64,000 bases of DNA from Persicobacter diffluens (GCF_036244895.1 NZ_BQKE01000003.1:310001-374000), one strand, 5' to 3'. Counted from the first letter of the stretch, positions 17,535 through 26,446 are shown. Notes: generated from the sequence alone by a model not told the origin. Translations and numbers: made by a program.

Positions 17535-18797
17535 TTAGTTCACTAAGAATGAAAGCATAATACCTGCCGCCACTGCTGATCCAATTACCCCAGCCACATT
17601 AGGCGCCATGGCATGCATCAACAAGTGGTTGGAGGAATCATACTTGATCCCTTCATGCTGAACCACACGTGCTGAATCCGGTACGGCAGAAACCCCTGCC
17701 GCTCCAATCAAAGGATTGATTTTGTTGTCGCCTTTCAGGAACAAGTTCATGAAACGAGCGAAGATCAATCCACCAGCCGTCGCTACACAGAAGGAAATTG
17801 CACCCAAAACAAAGATCTTGATGGAATCAGCCGTTAAGAAAACCGAAGCCTGAGTGGAAGCACCCACGGTAAGGCCCAACAAAATGGTCACGATGTCAAT
17901 CATCTTCGTTCTGGCCGTTTCCGCCAATCTTTCAGTTACGCCGGACTCTTTCAATAAGTTACCAAAGAACAACATTCCTAACAGTGGCAATGCGGATGGT
18001 GAAATGAAAGTAGTCAGCAACAATCCGATGATAGGGAAAAGTATCTTCTCACGTGGAGAAACTACTCTTGGTGGCTTCATGCGAATGGTACGCTCTTTCT
18101 TCGGCACCAACAATCGCATAATTGGCGGTTGAATCACCGGTACCAAGGCCATATAAGAGTAAGCGGCTATGGCAATTGCTCCTACATAATCCGGTGCCAA
18201 TTTCGACGCCAGGAAGATAGAAGTAGGACCATCCGCACCCCCAATGATACCAATTGCTCCGGCTTCCTGTAAGGAGAACCCTAAGGCAATCGCGCCGATG
18301 AAGGTTCCAAAGACCCCGATCTGAGCAGCGGCCCCCAAAAGCATCAGCTTTGGATTGGCGATCAAAGTGGAGAAATCCGTCATCGCCCCGATCCCCAAGA
18401 AGATCAGCGGTGGATAGATTCCCTTAGTTACCCCGAAGTATAAATAATTCATCACAGAACCATCCATATATACGCCGGCTCCGCCCGGGATATTACCAAT
18501 CACCACCCCGGCACCAATAGGTACCAATAATAATGGCTCGTAATCAAAACGAATGGCCAGGAAGATAAAGATTAAGCCAATGGTGATCATCAGGATATTT
18601 CCAAGCTCCACCTGTGCAAAGCCGGTTTTGCCCAAGAAATCCATGGCGCCATTAAAGGCCTCTCCCCAAAAAGTAGTGGCTTCGCCTGCCGCTACAGCAG
18701 CCTGGCTACTGGCAGCAAAAGCATTTAAAAATCCTCCGAAGGCGCCGGCAATTACAAGAATTGCCAATGCCCCCATTACGGTTTTAAACTTTTTCAT
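17535..18797 (-). CDS. Sodium-translocating decarboxylase beta subunit (OadB/MmdB type)
   Basis: 420 residues. This polytopic membrane protein decarboxylates the carboxybiotin carrier and exports Na+. Family hallmarks are GIIGGADGPTSIF in the middle and a C-terminal GAAGVSAVPDSARV with LLMHAMAPNVAG. The N-terminus carries an extra hydrophobic helix and an AASSQAAVAAGEA linker before the conserved region, a common variant in Bacteroidota. It lies 11 bp after the biotin-carrier gene in the operon. With MmdA, the OadG-like protein and the carrier it forms methylmalonyl-CoA decarboxylase. Confidence 0.94.
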   Translation of the reverse strand: MKKFKTVMGALAILVIAGAFGGFLNAFAASSQAAVAAGEATTFWGEAFNGAMDFLGKTGFAQVELGNILMITIGLIFIFLAIRFDYEPLLLVPIGAGVVIGNIPGGAGVYMDGSVMNYLYFGVTKGIYPPLIFLGIGAMTDFSTLIANPKLMLLGAAAQIGVFGTFIGAIALGFSLQEAGAIGIIGGADGPTSIFLASKLAPDYVGAIAIAAYSYMALVPVIQPPIMRLLVPKKERTIRMKPPRVVSPREKILFPIIGLLLTTFISPSALPLLGMLFFGNLLKESGVTERLAETARTKMIDIVTILLGLTVGASTQASVFLTADSIKIFVLGAISFCVATAGGLIFARFMNLFLKGDNKINPLIGAAGVSAVPDSARVVQHEGIKYDSSNHLLMHAMAPNVAGVIGSAVAAGIMLSFLVN

Positions 18798-18808
18798 AAA
18801 TACAGGGA

Positions 18809-19237
18809 TTAAGAAATTTCTACCAAAATATCCCCCTGTAATACAGAATCCTGAGGATTAACTTTAATGGAAGTGATGGTACCGGAGATCTCCGCCATAA
18901 TGGTGTTTTCCATTTTCATGGCTTCCATCGTCAGCAATTGGTCTCCAACACTTACGGTATCGCCTTCCTGAACGGCAATACTCATAATTACACCAGGAAG
19001 AGGTGCCTCCACTTTCTTCACTGCTCCACCAGCACCTGCTGCTTTCACAGCCGGCTTTGGCTGTTCCACACCGGTCGGCTTACGACTCAAGGTAGGCGTT
19101 TTGGAAGTTTTCACTTCCTTCTCCATCTGTACGGTATACGACGTTCCGTTCACCTCTAACTGAATCTCACTCCCCTCAGCCCTTTTAATCTTAACCTCGT
19201 AGTCGTTATCGTTAATTTTAAATTTATAATCTTTCAT
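18809..19237 (-). CDS. Biotin carboxyl carrier subunit
   Basis: 142 residues. The C-terminal biotinyl domain (about residues 77-142) contains EAMKMEN, with K108 as the biotinylated lysine. A flexible Pro/Ala/Lys-rich linker (about 45-75) precedes it, and an N-terminal beta segment opens the protein. It carries the carboxyl group from the carboxyltransferase (MmdA) to the membrane beta subunit. The gene sits between the OadG-like and beta-subunit genes with 20-bp and 11-bp gaps, so co-transcription is very likely. Confidence 0.93.
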   Translation of the reverse strand: MKDYKFKINDNDYEVKIKRAEGSEIQLEVNGTSYTVQMEKEVKTSKTPTLSRKPTGVEQPKPAVKAAGAGGAVKKVEAPLPGVIMSIAVQEGDTVSVGDQLLTMEAMKMENTIMAEISGTITSIKVNPQDSVLQGDILVEIS

Positions 19238-19257
19238 AGCTGTGGCCTTAAAAAACT

Positions 19258-19629
19258 CTATTTGCCAAAATAATTAGTGTGAGTAGTGTAAATTTTGGAG
19301 CTCCACGGCGAGTAATTCTTCTTCACCTTGTCGATGGTCAGAATCGTGTTCTCGTCATCATGGGCCGCATCCAAAAACTGGTAAACACCTGCCGCAATGG
19401 CTGCAGCGACTTCCCCGGACATATCTTCCTGGCGGGAACTACCGTCCCCGGTCTCTACATTCATTTTTACCTTTGGCTTACCCTCCAACAGGCCTAGAAC
19501 CCAAGGAAGGATTTTACCAAACACTACAAACAACAGGCATAGGGACAAAAATATCATCGTCATCCCAACGGCAAGTATAATCCAGCCCTCCTCCATGGGG
19601 TGAGCTGCTGCATAATCTTGAACTGGCAT
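19258..19629 (-). CDS. OadG-like small membrane subunit of the sodium pump
   Basis: 123 residues with one N-terminal transmembrane helix (about residues 16-40, WIILAVGMTMIFLSLCLLFVVFG) and a charged cytoplasmic part. This is the layout of OadG/MmdD subunits, which tether the carboxyltransferase to the membrane complex. The second half includes AAAIAAGVYQFLDAAHDDE, like tails seen in Bacteroidota OadG-type proteins. Assignment rests on topology and position between mmdA and the carrier gene. Confidence 0.82.
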   Translation of the reverse strand: MPVQDYAAAHPMEEGWIILAVGMTMIFLSLCLLFVVFGKILPWVLGLLEGKPKVKMNVETGDGSSRQEDMSGEVAAAIAAGVYQFLDAAHDDENTILTIDKVKKNYSPWSSKIYTTHTNYFGK

Positions 19630-19640
19630 AGACGATTAAT

Positions 19641-21203
19641 TTAAAGTGGCATGTTACTGTGTTTCTTCGGTGGGTTCAGCTCTTTCTTAGTAGACAAACC
19701 TTCCAAAGCACGAATGATACGGAAACGAGTATTTCTTGGCTCGATAATATCATCAATAAAACCGTATTTTGCCGCCAAATATGGATTGGCAAATTTGGTT
19801 GAATATTCATCCTCCTTCTCCTGGATGAATTTCGCACGCTCCGTTTTATCCTCAATACCACGGATATTTCGACCTTCAAGGACCTCTACAGCACCTTTAG
19901 CACCCATTACTGCAATCTCTGCAGTAGGCCATGCATAGTTCAAATCACCACGCAATTGCTTACAAGACATTACATCATGTGCTCCACCATAGGATTTTCT
20001 CAAAGTGATGGTAATTTTCGGTACCGTTGCTTCACCATAAGCAAACAACAATTTCGCTCCATGGGTGATAATTCCGCCGTACTCCTGACCAGAACCCGGC
20101 AAGAAGCCTGGTACGTCTACCAAAGTAACGATTGGAATGTTGAAGGCATCACAGAATCTTACGAAACGCGCTGCTTTAATAGAGGACTGAATGTCCAATA
20201 CCCCAGCCAAGAATTTTGGCTGGTTGGCTACAATACCTACCGGACGACCGTTGAAACGGGCAAATCCGATACAAATGTTCTTGGCAAAGTTACGTTGAAC
20301 TTCTAAAAATTCGCCATAATCGGCAATCGCATGGATCACATCCAGCACATCATAAGGCTGGTTCGGGTTATCCGGAATGATCTCATTCAATGAATCTTCC
20401 AAACGGTCGATCGCATCGTCACATTCCAATACCGGCGGCTCTTCCAAATTGTTGGAAGGCATATAGCTCAGCATCTTGCGGATCAACATGATCCCTTCTT
20501 CGTCATTCTGTGCAACAAAGTGAGAAACGCCAGATTTCGTAGAGTGTACACGTGCACCTCCCAAATCCTCCGTGGTAATCACCTCACCGGTTACAGACTG
20601 CACTACTTTTGGTCCGGTTACGAACATATAAGAAGTATCCTCGGTCATCAGGATGAAATCCGTCAGTGCCGGAGAATAAACCGCACCACCCGCACATGGG
20701 CCAAAGATACCGGAAATCTGCGGGATCACTCCGGAAGCCATAATATTACGTTGGAAGATCTCGGCATAACCCGCCAATGAACGAACCCCTTCCTGAATAC
20801 GGGCTCCTCCGGAGTCATTCAGACCAATTACCGGTGCTCCCACCTTCATGGCCTGATCCATGATCTTACAAATCTTATTTGCAAAAGTCTCTGATAAAGA
20901 TCCCCCGAATACGGTGAAATCCTGGGCAAAAACAAAAATTACGCGACCATCTACGGTTCCGCGGCCCGTTACTACCCCGTCAGAATAATACTGTTGCTTA
21001 TCCAAACCGAAACTCTTGGTTCGGTGGGTCACAAACATATCGTACTCCTCAAAGCTACCTTCGTCACAAAGCATATTGATACGCTCACGTGCGGTAAACT
21101 TACCCTGCGCGTGCTGCTTTTCAATACGCTTTTCTCCCCCACCTAAGCGTGCCTCAGCCCGTTTCTCTACTAATTCTCGGATTTTTTCGCTGTTAATGGA
21201 CAT
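19641..21203 (-). CDS. mmdA: Methylmalonyl-CoA decarboxylase alpha / acyl-CoA carboxyltransferase
   Basis: 520 residues, a full-length carboxyltransferase of the crotonase-like fold. It moves the carboxyl group from (S)-methylmalonyl-CoA to biotin, giving propionyl-CoA. Conserved elements include GLNDSGGARIQEG, GPCAGGAVYSPAL and the C-terminal KSYGGAHDVMSCK. By sequence alone it could equally serve propionyl-CoA carboxylase. The adjacent sodium-pump subunits and the lack of a biotin carboxylase gene in the operon favour the decarboxylase direction. The gap to mce is 86 bp and to the OadG-like gene 11 bp. Confidence 0.93.
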   Translation of the reverse strand: MSINSEKIRELVEKRAEARLGGGEKRIEKQHAQGKFTARERINMLCDEGSFEEYDMFVTHRTKSFGLDKQQYYSDGVVTGRGTVDGRVIFVFAQDFTVFGGSLSETFANKICKIMDQAMKVGAPVIGLNDSGGARIQEGVRSLAGYAEIFQRNIMASGVIPQISGIFGPCAGGAVYSPALTDFILMTEDTSYMFVTGPKVVQSVTGEVITTEDLGGARVHSTKSGVSHFVAQNDEEGIMLIRKMLSYMPSNNLEEPPVLECDDAIDRLEDSLNEIIPDNPNQPYDVLDVIHAIADYGEFLEVQRNFAKNICIGFARFNGRPVGIVANQPKFLAGVLDIQSSIKAARFVRFCDAFNIPIVTLVDVPGFLPGSGQEYGGIITHGAKLLFAYGEATVPKITITLRKSYGGAHDVMSCKQLRGDLNYAWPTAEIAVMGAKGAVEVLEGRNIRGIEDKTERAKFIQEKEDEYSTKFANPYLAAKYGFIDDIIEPRNTRFRIIRALEGLSTKKELNPPKKHSNMPL

Positions 21204-21289
21204 ATTGATAGTTAATTTTCCTTGATTAAATTCTAACCCAGGCGTTAAAAAGATATAAAAAAAAATCAGCCTCCTACAGTGCTGATATT

Positions 21290-21700
21290 TTACTTGTTTT
21301 TATCCTCACAAAGTTCCGTCAATACTCCGTGAGTAGATTTTGGGTGCAAGAAAGCAATATCCAAACCTTCAGCGCCACTTCTTGGTGTTTCGTCAATCAA
21401 ACGAACGCCCTTCTCTTTAGCTTCTGCTAACTGACCCTCAATATTGTTCACTGCAAACGCTAGGTGATGGATACCTTCCCCTTTCTTCTCGATAAATTTA
21501 CCGATAGGGCCATCTGGCTGTGTGGATTCCAATAACTCAATTTTGGTCTCCCCCACCATAAAAAATGCAGTTTTCACTTTCTGATCAGCTACTTCTTCCA
21601 CGGCATAACACTCCAGACCCAATACTTCTTCATAGTACTTTTTTGAGGCCTCTAAATCTTTAACCGCAATGCCAATGTGCTCAATCTTTTTAATATCCAT
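21290..21700 (-). CDS. mce: Methylmalonyl-CoA epimerase
   Basis: 136 residues, the normal size for this VOC-fold enzyme. It interconverts the (R)- and (S)-forms of methylmalonyl-CoA, linking MutAB to the decarboxylase. The metal-binding pattern is visible: H8 in KIEHIGIAV, GIHHLAFAVNN in the middle, and the C-terminal glutamate region GVLTELCE. It is the first gene of the minus-strand operon, divergent from meaB across a 173-bp region. Confidence 0.95.
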   Translation of the reverse strand: MDIKKIEHIGIAVKDLEASKKYYEEVLGLECYAVEEVADQKVKTAFFMVGETKIELLESTQPDGPIGKFIEKKGEGIHHLAFAVNNIEGQLAEAKEKGVRLIDETPRSGAEGLDIAFLHPKSTHGVLTELCEDKNK

Positions 21701-21835
21701 ATTGAATAAAAATTATTATTTGAAGATAAAAAATCAGCCCTTATCGATTGTAATTTGAAAAATTCCAAATAAACGCTAAATTTCAACTCCCTTTTTAAGA
21801 ACGGCATAAAAGTACACGCCATTTTATTTCATTCA

Positions 21836-21851
21836 ACTGATATAGATCAGT
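21836..21851. promoter_or_regulatory. CRP/FNR-like palindrome between mce and meaB
   Basis: ACTGAT-ATAG-ATCAGT has two perfect 6-bp arms with a 4-bp centre, and its core TGAT-N4-ATCA is the CRP/FNR-family half-site pattern. It lies 22 bp before the meaB start and about 135 bp before mce. The core is short enough to occur by chance once or twice in a window this size; its location in a divergent promoter region supports it. Regulator unknown. Confidence 0.45.
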
Positions 21852-21873
21852 AAACTATAAAATCCTTATCACA

Positions 21874-22890
21874 ATGAAGGATAAAGTAAGAATAAGAAAA
21901 AGAAAAATAGATACTAATCTACTCGCTACCAACATCTTAAAAGGAGATCGGGTAGCTTTAAGCCAGGCAATCACTTTGGTGGAATCAACTTTGAAAAGTG
22001 ATAATTTCACCGCCCGAAAATTGCTGGAACAAATTATGCCCCATACCGGCAAATCACTCAGAGTTGGTATCACGGGTGTTCCCGGAGTTGGCAAGAGTAC
22101 TTTTATTGAGGCTTTCGGTGAAGAACTCATTAATAAAGGTAAAAAGATCGCCGTATTAGCCATTGACCCTAGCTCACAGCGCACCCGAGGCTCCATTCTG
22201 GGGGATAAAACCCGAATGGAAACTTTGGCCAATAATCCGAATGCCTACATTCGCCCCTCTGCAGCAGGAAGCTCCCTGGGAGGTTTACACGCCCGCACCA
22301 GAGAAACCATGTTACTCTGCGAGGCGGCAGGTTATGATGTTATTCTGATTGAAACCGTGGGAGTTGGACAGTCTGAAGTAGCGGTTAGCCAGCTGGTAGA
22401 CTTCTTCCTGCTATTAATGCTGGCAGGGGCCGGAGATGAGCTTCAGGGCATCAAGCGGGGCATTATGGAAATGTGTGACGGCATGGTGATCACCAAAGCC
22501 GATTCCGGTAATCAGGAAAAGGCAAAAATGGCCATGCGACAGTACCAGAACGCCCTTCACATGTTTCCGCCTACGGATAAAGACTGGAGCCCGAAAGTAA
22601 TGACGGCCTCCAGTTATGAAGGATGGGGCATGGCAGAGGCCTGGCAATTAATCTGTGAGTTCACCGAAAAAATGAAGATTGACGGCTGGTTCCAGCATAA
22701 CCGACAAGAGCAAAACAAGCACTGGATGCACGAATGGATCGCTCAGGAACTAAAACAGCGCTTTTATCACCACCCTGTTGTGGCGGATAAAATCAGCGGT
22801 CTGGAGCAGGAAGTGATGAAAGAAGTAAGACTCCCCATTACGGCTGCCAATGAACTTTTGGAGGCTTATGAACAAGAATTAAAGGAGTAA
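21874..22890 (+). CDS. meaB: Methylmalonyl-CoA mutase-associated GTPase MeaB
   Basis: 338 residues. This G3E-family GTPase chaperone loads and protects adenosylcobalamin on the mutase. Walker A is GITGVPGVGKST, followed by AIDPSSQRTRGSILGDKTRM, the switch region ETVGVGQSE, and the base-recognition motif TKADSGN. Older annotations call this family ArgK. It is divergent from the mce-mutB operon and presumably serves MutAB. Confidence 0.95.
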   Translation: MKDKVRIRKRKIDTNLLATNILKGDRVALSQAITLVESTLKSDNFTARKLLEQIMPHTGKSLRVGITGVPGVGKSTFIEAFGEELINKGKKIAVLAIDPSSQRTRGSILGDKTRMETLANNPNAYIRPSAAGSSLGGLHARTRETMLLCEAAGYDVILIETVGVGQSEVAVSQLVDFFLLLMLAGAGDELQGIKRGIMEMCDGMVITKADSGNQEKAKMAMRQYQNALHMFPPTDKDWSPKVMTASSYEGWGMAEAWQLICEFTEKMKIDGWFQHNRQEQNKHWMHEWIAQELKQRFYHHPVVADKISGLEQEVMKEVRLPITAANELLEAYEQELKE

Positions 22891-22957
22891 AATTAGCCCA
22901 ATCCAGCAGTCCAAAAGCATGTTTTTTCATTTTTACATATTCAAAAAATGAAATTTC

Positions 22958-22995
22958 AGCCCTCTTCCGATATTGTTTTTGGAGGAGGGCTTTTA
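22958..22995 (+). terminator. Terminator after meaB
   Basis: AGCCCTC-TT-CC pairs with GG-A-GGAGGGCT and is followed by TTTATTTG. The remaining 250 bp to the next gene are AT-rich, with no gene seen. Confidence 0.7.
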
Positions 22996-23245
22996 TTTGT
23001 TTAAGCTTAAGCTAAATTTATTAGAAAAATACAATTTTCATTAATTTTCAAAATTGCATTTTTTTACGACCATCTGTATAGCGAAAATAACATAGATCAG
23101 TTTTTTCTCAAAAAATGATTTACCTCATTATTGTAAACTAATTACCTGATTCGTGTCAGATAAAAATTAGGTTATGATTAATAAAATCATCTAAATACTT
23201 TAAAAAAAACTTTATTTTATCTGTGTAAAAAATCAAAACTAAATA

Positions 23246-23725
23246 ATGCTACCTCAAGCCACCACCCATTGCAATATTTTCATAGAAAGTCTTTGCGCTT
23301 TATTTATTGGTAATTTAGAGCAACTTCAGGAAGAATTAGAAGCTTATACCGAGGCTGAAGACCAACTTTGGCTGACTAAAGGAGAAATAAAAAACTCGGC
23401 AGGAAATTTAGCCACCCACTTATTGGGCAATCTTAATCATTTTATCGGGGCCGTTCTGGCAAAAAATGGTTATGTCCGCGACCGAAAAGCAGAATTTGCC
23501 ATAAAGAACGTCCCCTTGCAGGAATTAATCTCTGAAATCGACCGTGTTAAAAGCCTCATTCAGGAAACACTGCCCCAAATTCCGGAGGCCGATTGGGGCG
23601 CCCCATACCCTATAGAAGTATTTGGCAAGCCGATGTCTACCGCTTATTTTATGCAACATTTGCTCAGTCATCTAACTTATCACAGAGGACAAATCAATTA
23701 CCACAGACGACTGATCAACATATAA
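23246..23725 (+). CDS. DinB-like / DUF1572 four-helix protein
   Basis: 159 residues. The three metal-site histidines typical of the DinB/YfiT fold are suggested by NLATHLLGNLNHFIG (about residue 52-66) and HLLSHLTYHRGQINYHRR near the C-terminus. Related proteins are thiol-dependent S-transferases or of unknown function. The gene precedes a VOC protein by 11 bp and the two are probably co-transcribed. The physiological role is not determinable here. Confidence 0.75.
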   Translation: MLPQATTHCNIFIESLCALFIGNLEQLQEELEAYTEAEDQLWLTKGEIKNSAGNLATHLLGNLNHFIGAVLAKNGYVRDRKAEFAIKNVPLQELISEIDRVKSLIQETLPQIPEADWGAPYPIEVFGKPMSTAYFMQHLLSHLTYHRGQINYHRRLINI

Positions 23726-23736
23726 ATTCCATCCCT

Positions 23737-24156
23737 ATGAAAACACTAGGTGTCTACCTCACTTTCGACGGACAAACAGAAGCCGCCTTAGACTTTTATA
23801 ATACAGTGTTCGGCGGAAGCTACCTGACCAAGCAAACCTTTGGCGAATCCCCAATGGATTGCAAGGAGGAAATGAAAGACCAGATTATGCATGCGGAAAT
23901 CAAGGCAGAAGGAATCCACCTGATGGCCTCCGACAATATGAACGGCAATCCCATACTGGAAGGGGGGCATGTGACGCTAAATGTAAACTTTGAAGAGGAA
24001 ACCGAACAGGCTAAAGTTTTCGAAGCCCTTTCCAAAGGAGGAAAAGTTATTATGCCACTGAACGACACCTTTTGGGGCGCCAAATTCGGCATGCTGCATG
24101 ATAAATTTGGCGTAAAGTGGATGCTCCACCTTCAAAAAGAGAAGACCCAACCATAA
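23737..24156 (+). CDS. VOC / PhnB-like glyoxalase-superfamily protein
   Basis: 139 residues from MKTLGVYLTFDGQTEAAL. An open frame extends upstream, but this ATG begins the family likeness and avoids overlap with the DinB-like gene. PhnB-type features are AALDFYNTVFGG, MHAEIKAEGIHLMASD, and the C-terminal FWGAKFGMLHDKFGVKWML. Enzymatic activity is unknown for most of this family. It probably shares a transcript with the preceding gene. Confidence 0.85.
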   Translation: MKTLGVYLTFDGQTEAALDFYNTVFGGSYLTKQTFGESPMDCKEEMKDQIMHAEIKAEGIHLMASDNMNGNPILEGGHVTLNVNFEEETEQAKVFEALSKGGKVIMPLNDTFWGAKFGMLHDKFGVKWMLHLQKEKTQP

Positions 24157-24179
24157 ATTAATAGGAAAAAGCGCCTAAT

Positions 24180-24226
24180 AGCGTATTTAATAAACGCACC
24201 ATCCGGCTGCAAATTCGAAATGATTT
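24180..24226. repeat. Partial MITE-like element
   Basis: GCGTATTTAATAAACGCACC and ATCCGGCTGCAAATTCGAA match one end of the MITE-like family (compare 52495-52560 in the same orientation). The rest is missing and a copy of the 130-bp repeat starts just after it. Confidence 0.6.
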
Positions 24227-24230
24227 CATG

Positions 24231-24370
24231 CATAACCCGGATTATTCATACTTCCTTCCTCGTTTAGCTACAAGGTGGGTAAAATGAAGGAATAGTTTTC
24301 TATTTTCGAGTTTTCTACAACGAAGCAGATGAATGAGGAGCAAGCAAGCTTGCCCCAATTTGAGCTTTTA
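24231..24370 (+). repeat. 130-bp dispersed repeat, copy A
   Basis: AACCCGGATTATTCAT, CTCGTTTAGCTACAAGG, AAAATGAAGGAATAG, CGAAGCAGATGAATGAGGAG and AAGCAAGCTTGCCC occur in the same order as in the reference copy at 57312-57450. The copy lies in a gap between convergent genes. Confidence 0.75.
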
Positions 24371-24463
24371 ACCATCAGTGAAACCAACCGTAACACTCCG
24401 ACAAATTCCACTTTTAAAGACTTCCTGAATACAGCAGGGATTCCTTTAAATAAAAAAACCATC

Positions 24464-24500
24464 AACCAAGCGGTGAGCTAATATTTCCCACCGCTTGGTT
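24464..24500. terminator. Bidirectional terminator
   Basis: AACCAAGCGGTG and CACCGCTTGGTT form a perfect 12-bp stem with a run of T on one side and A on the other. It stops the plus-strand VOC transcript and the minus-strand GGGtGRT gene, whose stop is at 24505. Confidence 0.9.
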
Positions 24501-24504
24501 TTTT

Positions 24505-25497
24505 TTACCGTTGAGCAATGGCTACCGCCAAAGCGACAGTGGCGCCCACCATCGGGTTGTTCCCCATTCCAATCAAGCCCATCATCTCCACATGAGCGGG
24601 CACTGAGGAGGAACCCGCAAACTGTGCATCAGCATGCATTCTCCCCATGGTATCGGTCATGCAATAGGATGCTGGCCCTGCTCCCATATTATCGGGATGC
24701 AAAGTGCGGCCAGTACCACCACCTGAGGCCACGGAAAAGTAGGCCTTGCCCATATGAAAGCGCTCCGCTTTATAGGTCCCCGCTACTGGGTGCTGAAAAC
24801 GGGTAGGATTAGTCGAATTCCCTGTGATGGAGACCTCTACCTCCTCGCGATGCATAATCGCTACCCCTTCCCTCACCTCATTGGCGCCATAACATAACAC
24901 CTGCGCCCGCGGCCCTTTGGAATAGGCTTTACGTCCCACTTCTGTTAATTCGCCCGTATAGTAATTGTAGTTCGTCTGGACGTAAGTAAACCCATTTATT
25001 CGGGCAATAATCTTGGCCGCATCTTTCCCTAAGCCATTCAAGATTACTTTTAAAGGTGTTTTTCGAACTTTATTGGCAGACATTGCCAGGCCAATAGCGC
25101 CTTCGGCCGCCGCAAAAGACTCATGACCCGCCAAAAAAGCGAAACATTGGGTTTCTTCCTTCAAAAGCCGCGCAGCCAAATTACCATGTCCTATGCCCAC
25201 CTTTCGCTGATCAGCCACCGAGCCGGGAATACAAAAGGCCTGCAGCCCTTTTCCGATAGTACTTGCTATTTCTTCCGGCTGACGCAAGCCTTGCTTAAGT
25301 GCCAGGGCAGCGCCCAGGGTATAAGCCCAGGAAGCATTTTCAAAGGCAATGGGTTGAATCTGACGGACCAGCTCATCAGGCTGAATGCCGGCAGCATAGC
25401 ACATTTCTCTGGCGGCAGATAAAGAGGCGATTTGATATTTGGACAATGTCTGATTGATCTGATCAATACGACGTTCATAATTTTCAAATAAGGGCAT
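24505..25497 (-). CDS. GGGtGRT-family protein
   Basis: 330 residues from MPLFENYERRIDQIN. Another ATG eight codons upstream would overlap the preceding gene. The C-terminal signature GGGTGRTLHPDNMGAG gives the family its name, and SYCMTDTMGRMHADAQFAG follows. In my knowledge these proteins occur paired with a NifU-like scaffold protein, as here, and have no assigned biochemical function. A run of small residues near the C-terminus (VGATVALAVAIAQR) completes it. Confidence 0.85.
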   Translation of the reverse strand: MPLFENYERRIDQINQTLSKYQIASLSAAREMCYAAGIQPDELVRQIQPIAFENASWAYTLGAALALKQGLRQPEEIASTIGKGLQAFCIPGSVADQRKVGIGHGNLAARLLKEETQCFAFLAGHESFAAAEGAIGLAMSANKVRKTPLKVILNGLGKDAAKIIARINGFTYVQTNYNYYTGELTEVGRKAYSKGPRAQVLCYGANEVREGVAIMHREEVEVSITGNSTNPTRFQHPVAGTYKAERFHMGKAYFSVASGGGTGRTLHPDNMGAGPASYCMTDTMGRMHADAQFAGSSSVPAHVEMMGLIGMGNNPMVGATVALAVAIAQR

Positions 25498-25501
25498 GAC
25501 T

Positions 25502-26194
25502 TTAGGATTTTCGGGGATCAATAAATTTTACACCTTCGGCAAACCGACCATAAGTACCTGAAGCCGATTTCAGTGCCTCCTTTGCACTTATTCCTGTTTT
25601 AATGGCCGCCATCATCTTGCCCATATTTACATAAGCATAACCGATAATTTCGCCATCCTCATCCAGAGCTTGTTGGGTCACATATCCCTCGGCTACTTCC
25701 AGATAACGCGGCCCCTTGCTTATGGTGCCGTACAACGTTCCTGTCACGCCTCTCAGCCCTTTCCCTAAATCCTCCAGACCAGCACCTACCGGCAAGCCAC
25801 CTTCAGAAAAGGCGGTTTGGGTTCTTCCATAAACAAATTGGGTGAAAATTTCCCGCATCGCCACATTTATGGCATCACATACCAAATCCGTATTTAAAGC
25901 TTCGAGGATGGTTTTTCCAGGTAAAATTTCGGAAGCCATGGCCGCCGAATGCGTCATACCGGTACAACCGATGGTTTCGATCATGGCCTCCTGAATGATG
26001 CCATTCTTTACATTGAGGGTTAATTTAGCGGCACCTTGCTGCGGGGCACACCAACCTATCCCATGTGATAATCCGCAAATTTGATTGACTTCTGTGGCCT
26101 GCACCCATTTTCCTTCCATCGGAATTGGAGCGGCTCCATGATTGGCGCCTCTGGCGACGCATTCCACCTCAGTTACTTCATGTGTATATTCCAT
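25502..26194 (-). CDS. NifU-like iron-sulfur cluster scaffold protein
   Basis: About 230 residues from MEYTHEVTEVECVARG; the frame allows a start four codons earlier. NifU_N/IscU-like features are GIGWCAPQQGAAKLTL and the cysteine motif IETIGCTGMTHSAAM. The SEILPGKTILEAL segment is typical of IscU-type helices. It sits directly before the GGGtGRT gene. Its role in Fe-S assembly is inferred from the fold, and the target protein is unknown. Confidence 0.85.
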   Translation of the reverse strand: MEYTHEVTEVECVARGANHGAAPIPMEGKWVQATEVNQICGLSHGIGWCAPQQGAAKLTLNVKNGIIQEAMIETIGCTGMTHSAAMASEILPGKTILEALNTDLVCDAINVAMREIFTQFVYGRTQTAFSEGGLPVGAGLEDLGKGLRGVTGTLYGTISKGPRYLEVAEGYVTQQALDEDGEIIGYAYVNMGKMMAAIKTGISAKEALKSASGTYGRFAEGVKFIDPRKS

Positions 26195-26395
26195 GACAAC
26201 TACCATTTTTGATTAACATTCCATCAGCTACACCTTTCCCATTGAAAGATCTTTTCTGACGATTCAAAAACAGGAGTTATCAGCTTTTTAAGGCGGTTAA
26301 AGGCTAACCCCATAGCCTGAGACTTTTAATCAATCTCTAATACCATACCAACCCTATTTCCTCTAATAGAAAAACCGGATAGCCCTTCAAGTAAA

Positions 26396-26430
26396 AAAGC
26401 GATTAAACCCGCTAAGGATTAACCGCTTTT
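26396..26430 (-). terminator. Terminator of the thiamine-binding-type gene
   Basis: AAAGCGATTAAACC pairs imperfectly with GGATTAACCGCTTT; T run (TTTTTTAC) on the minus-strand 3' side. It lies 17 bp past the stop of the gene at 26447. Confidence 0.7.
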
Positions 26431-26446
26431 GATGCTTTTTCACTGA

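Noticed and set aside
24268..24465. Minus-strand open frame of 65 codons
   Set aside because: Covers a copy of the 130-bp dispersed repeat and runs into the bidirectional terminator.
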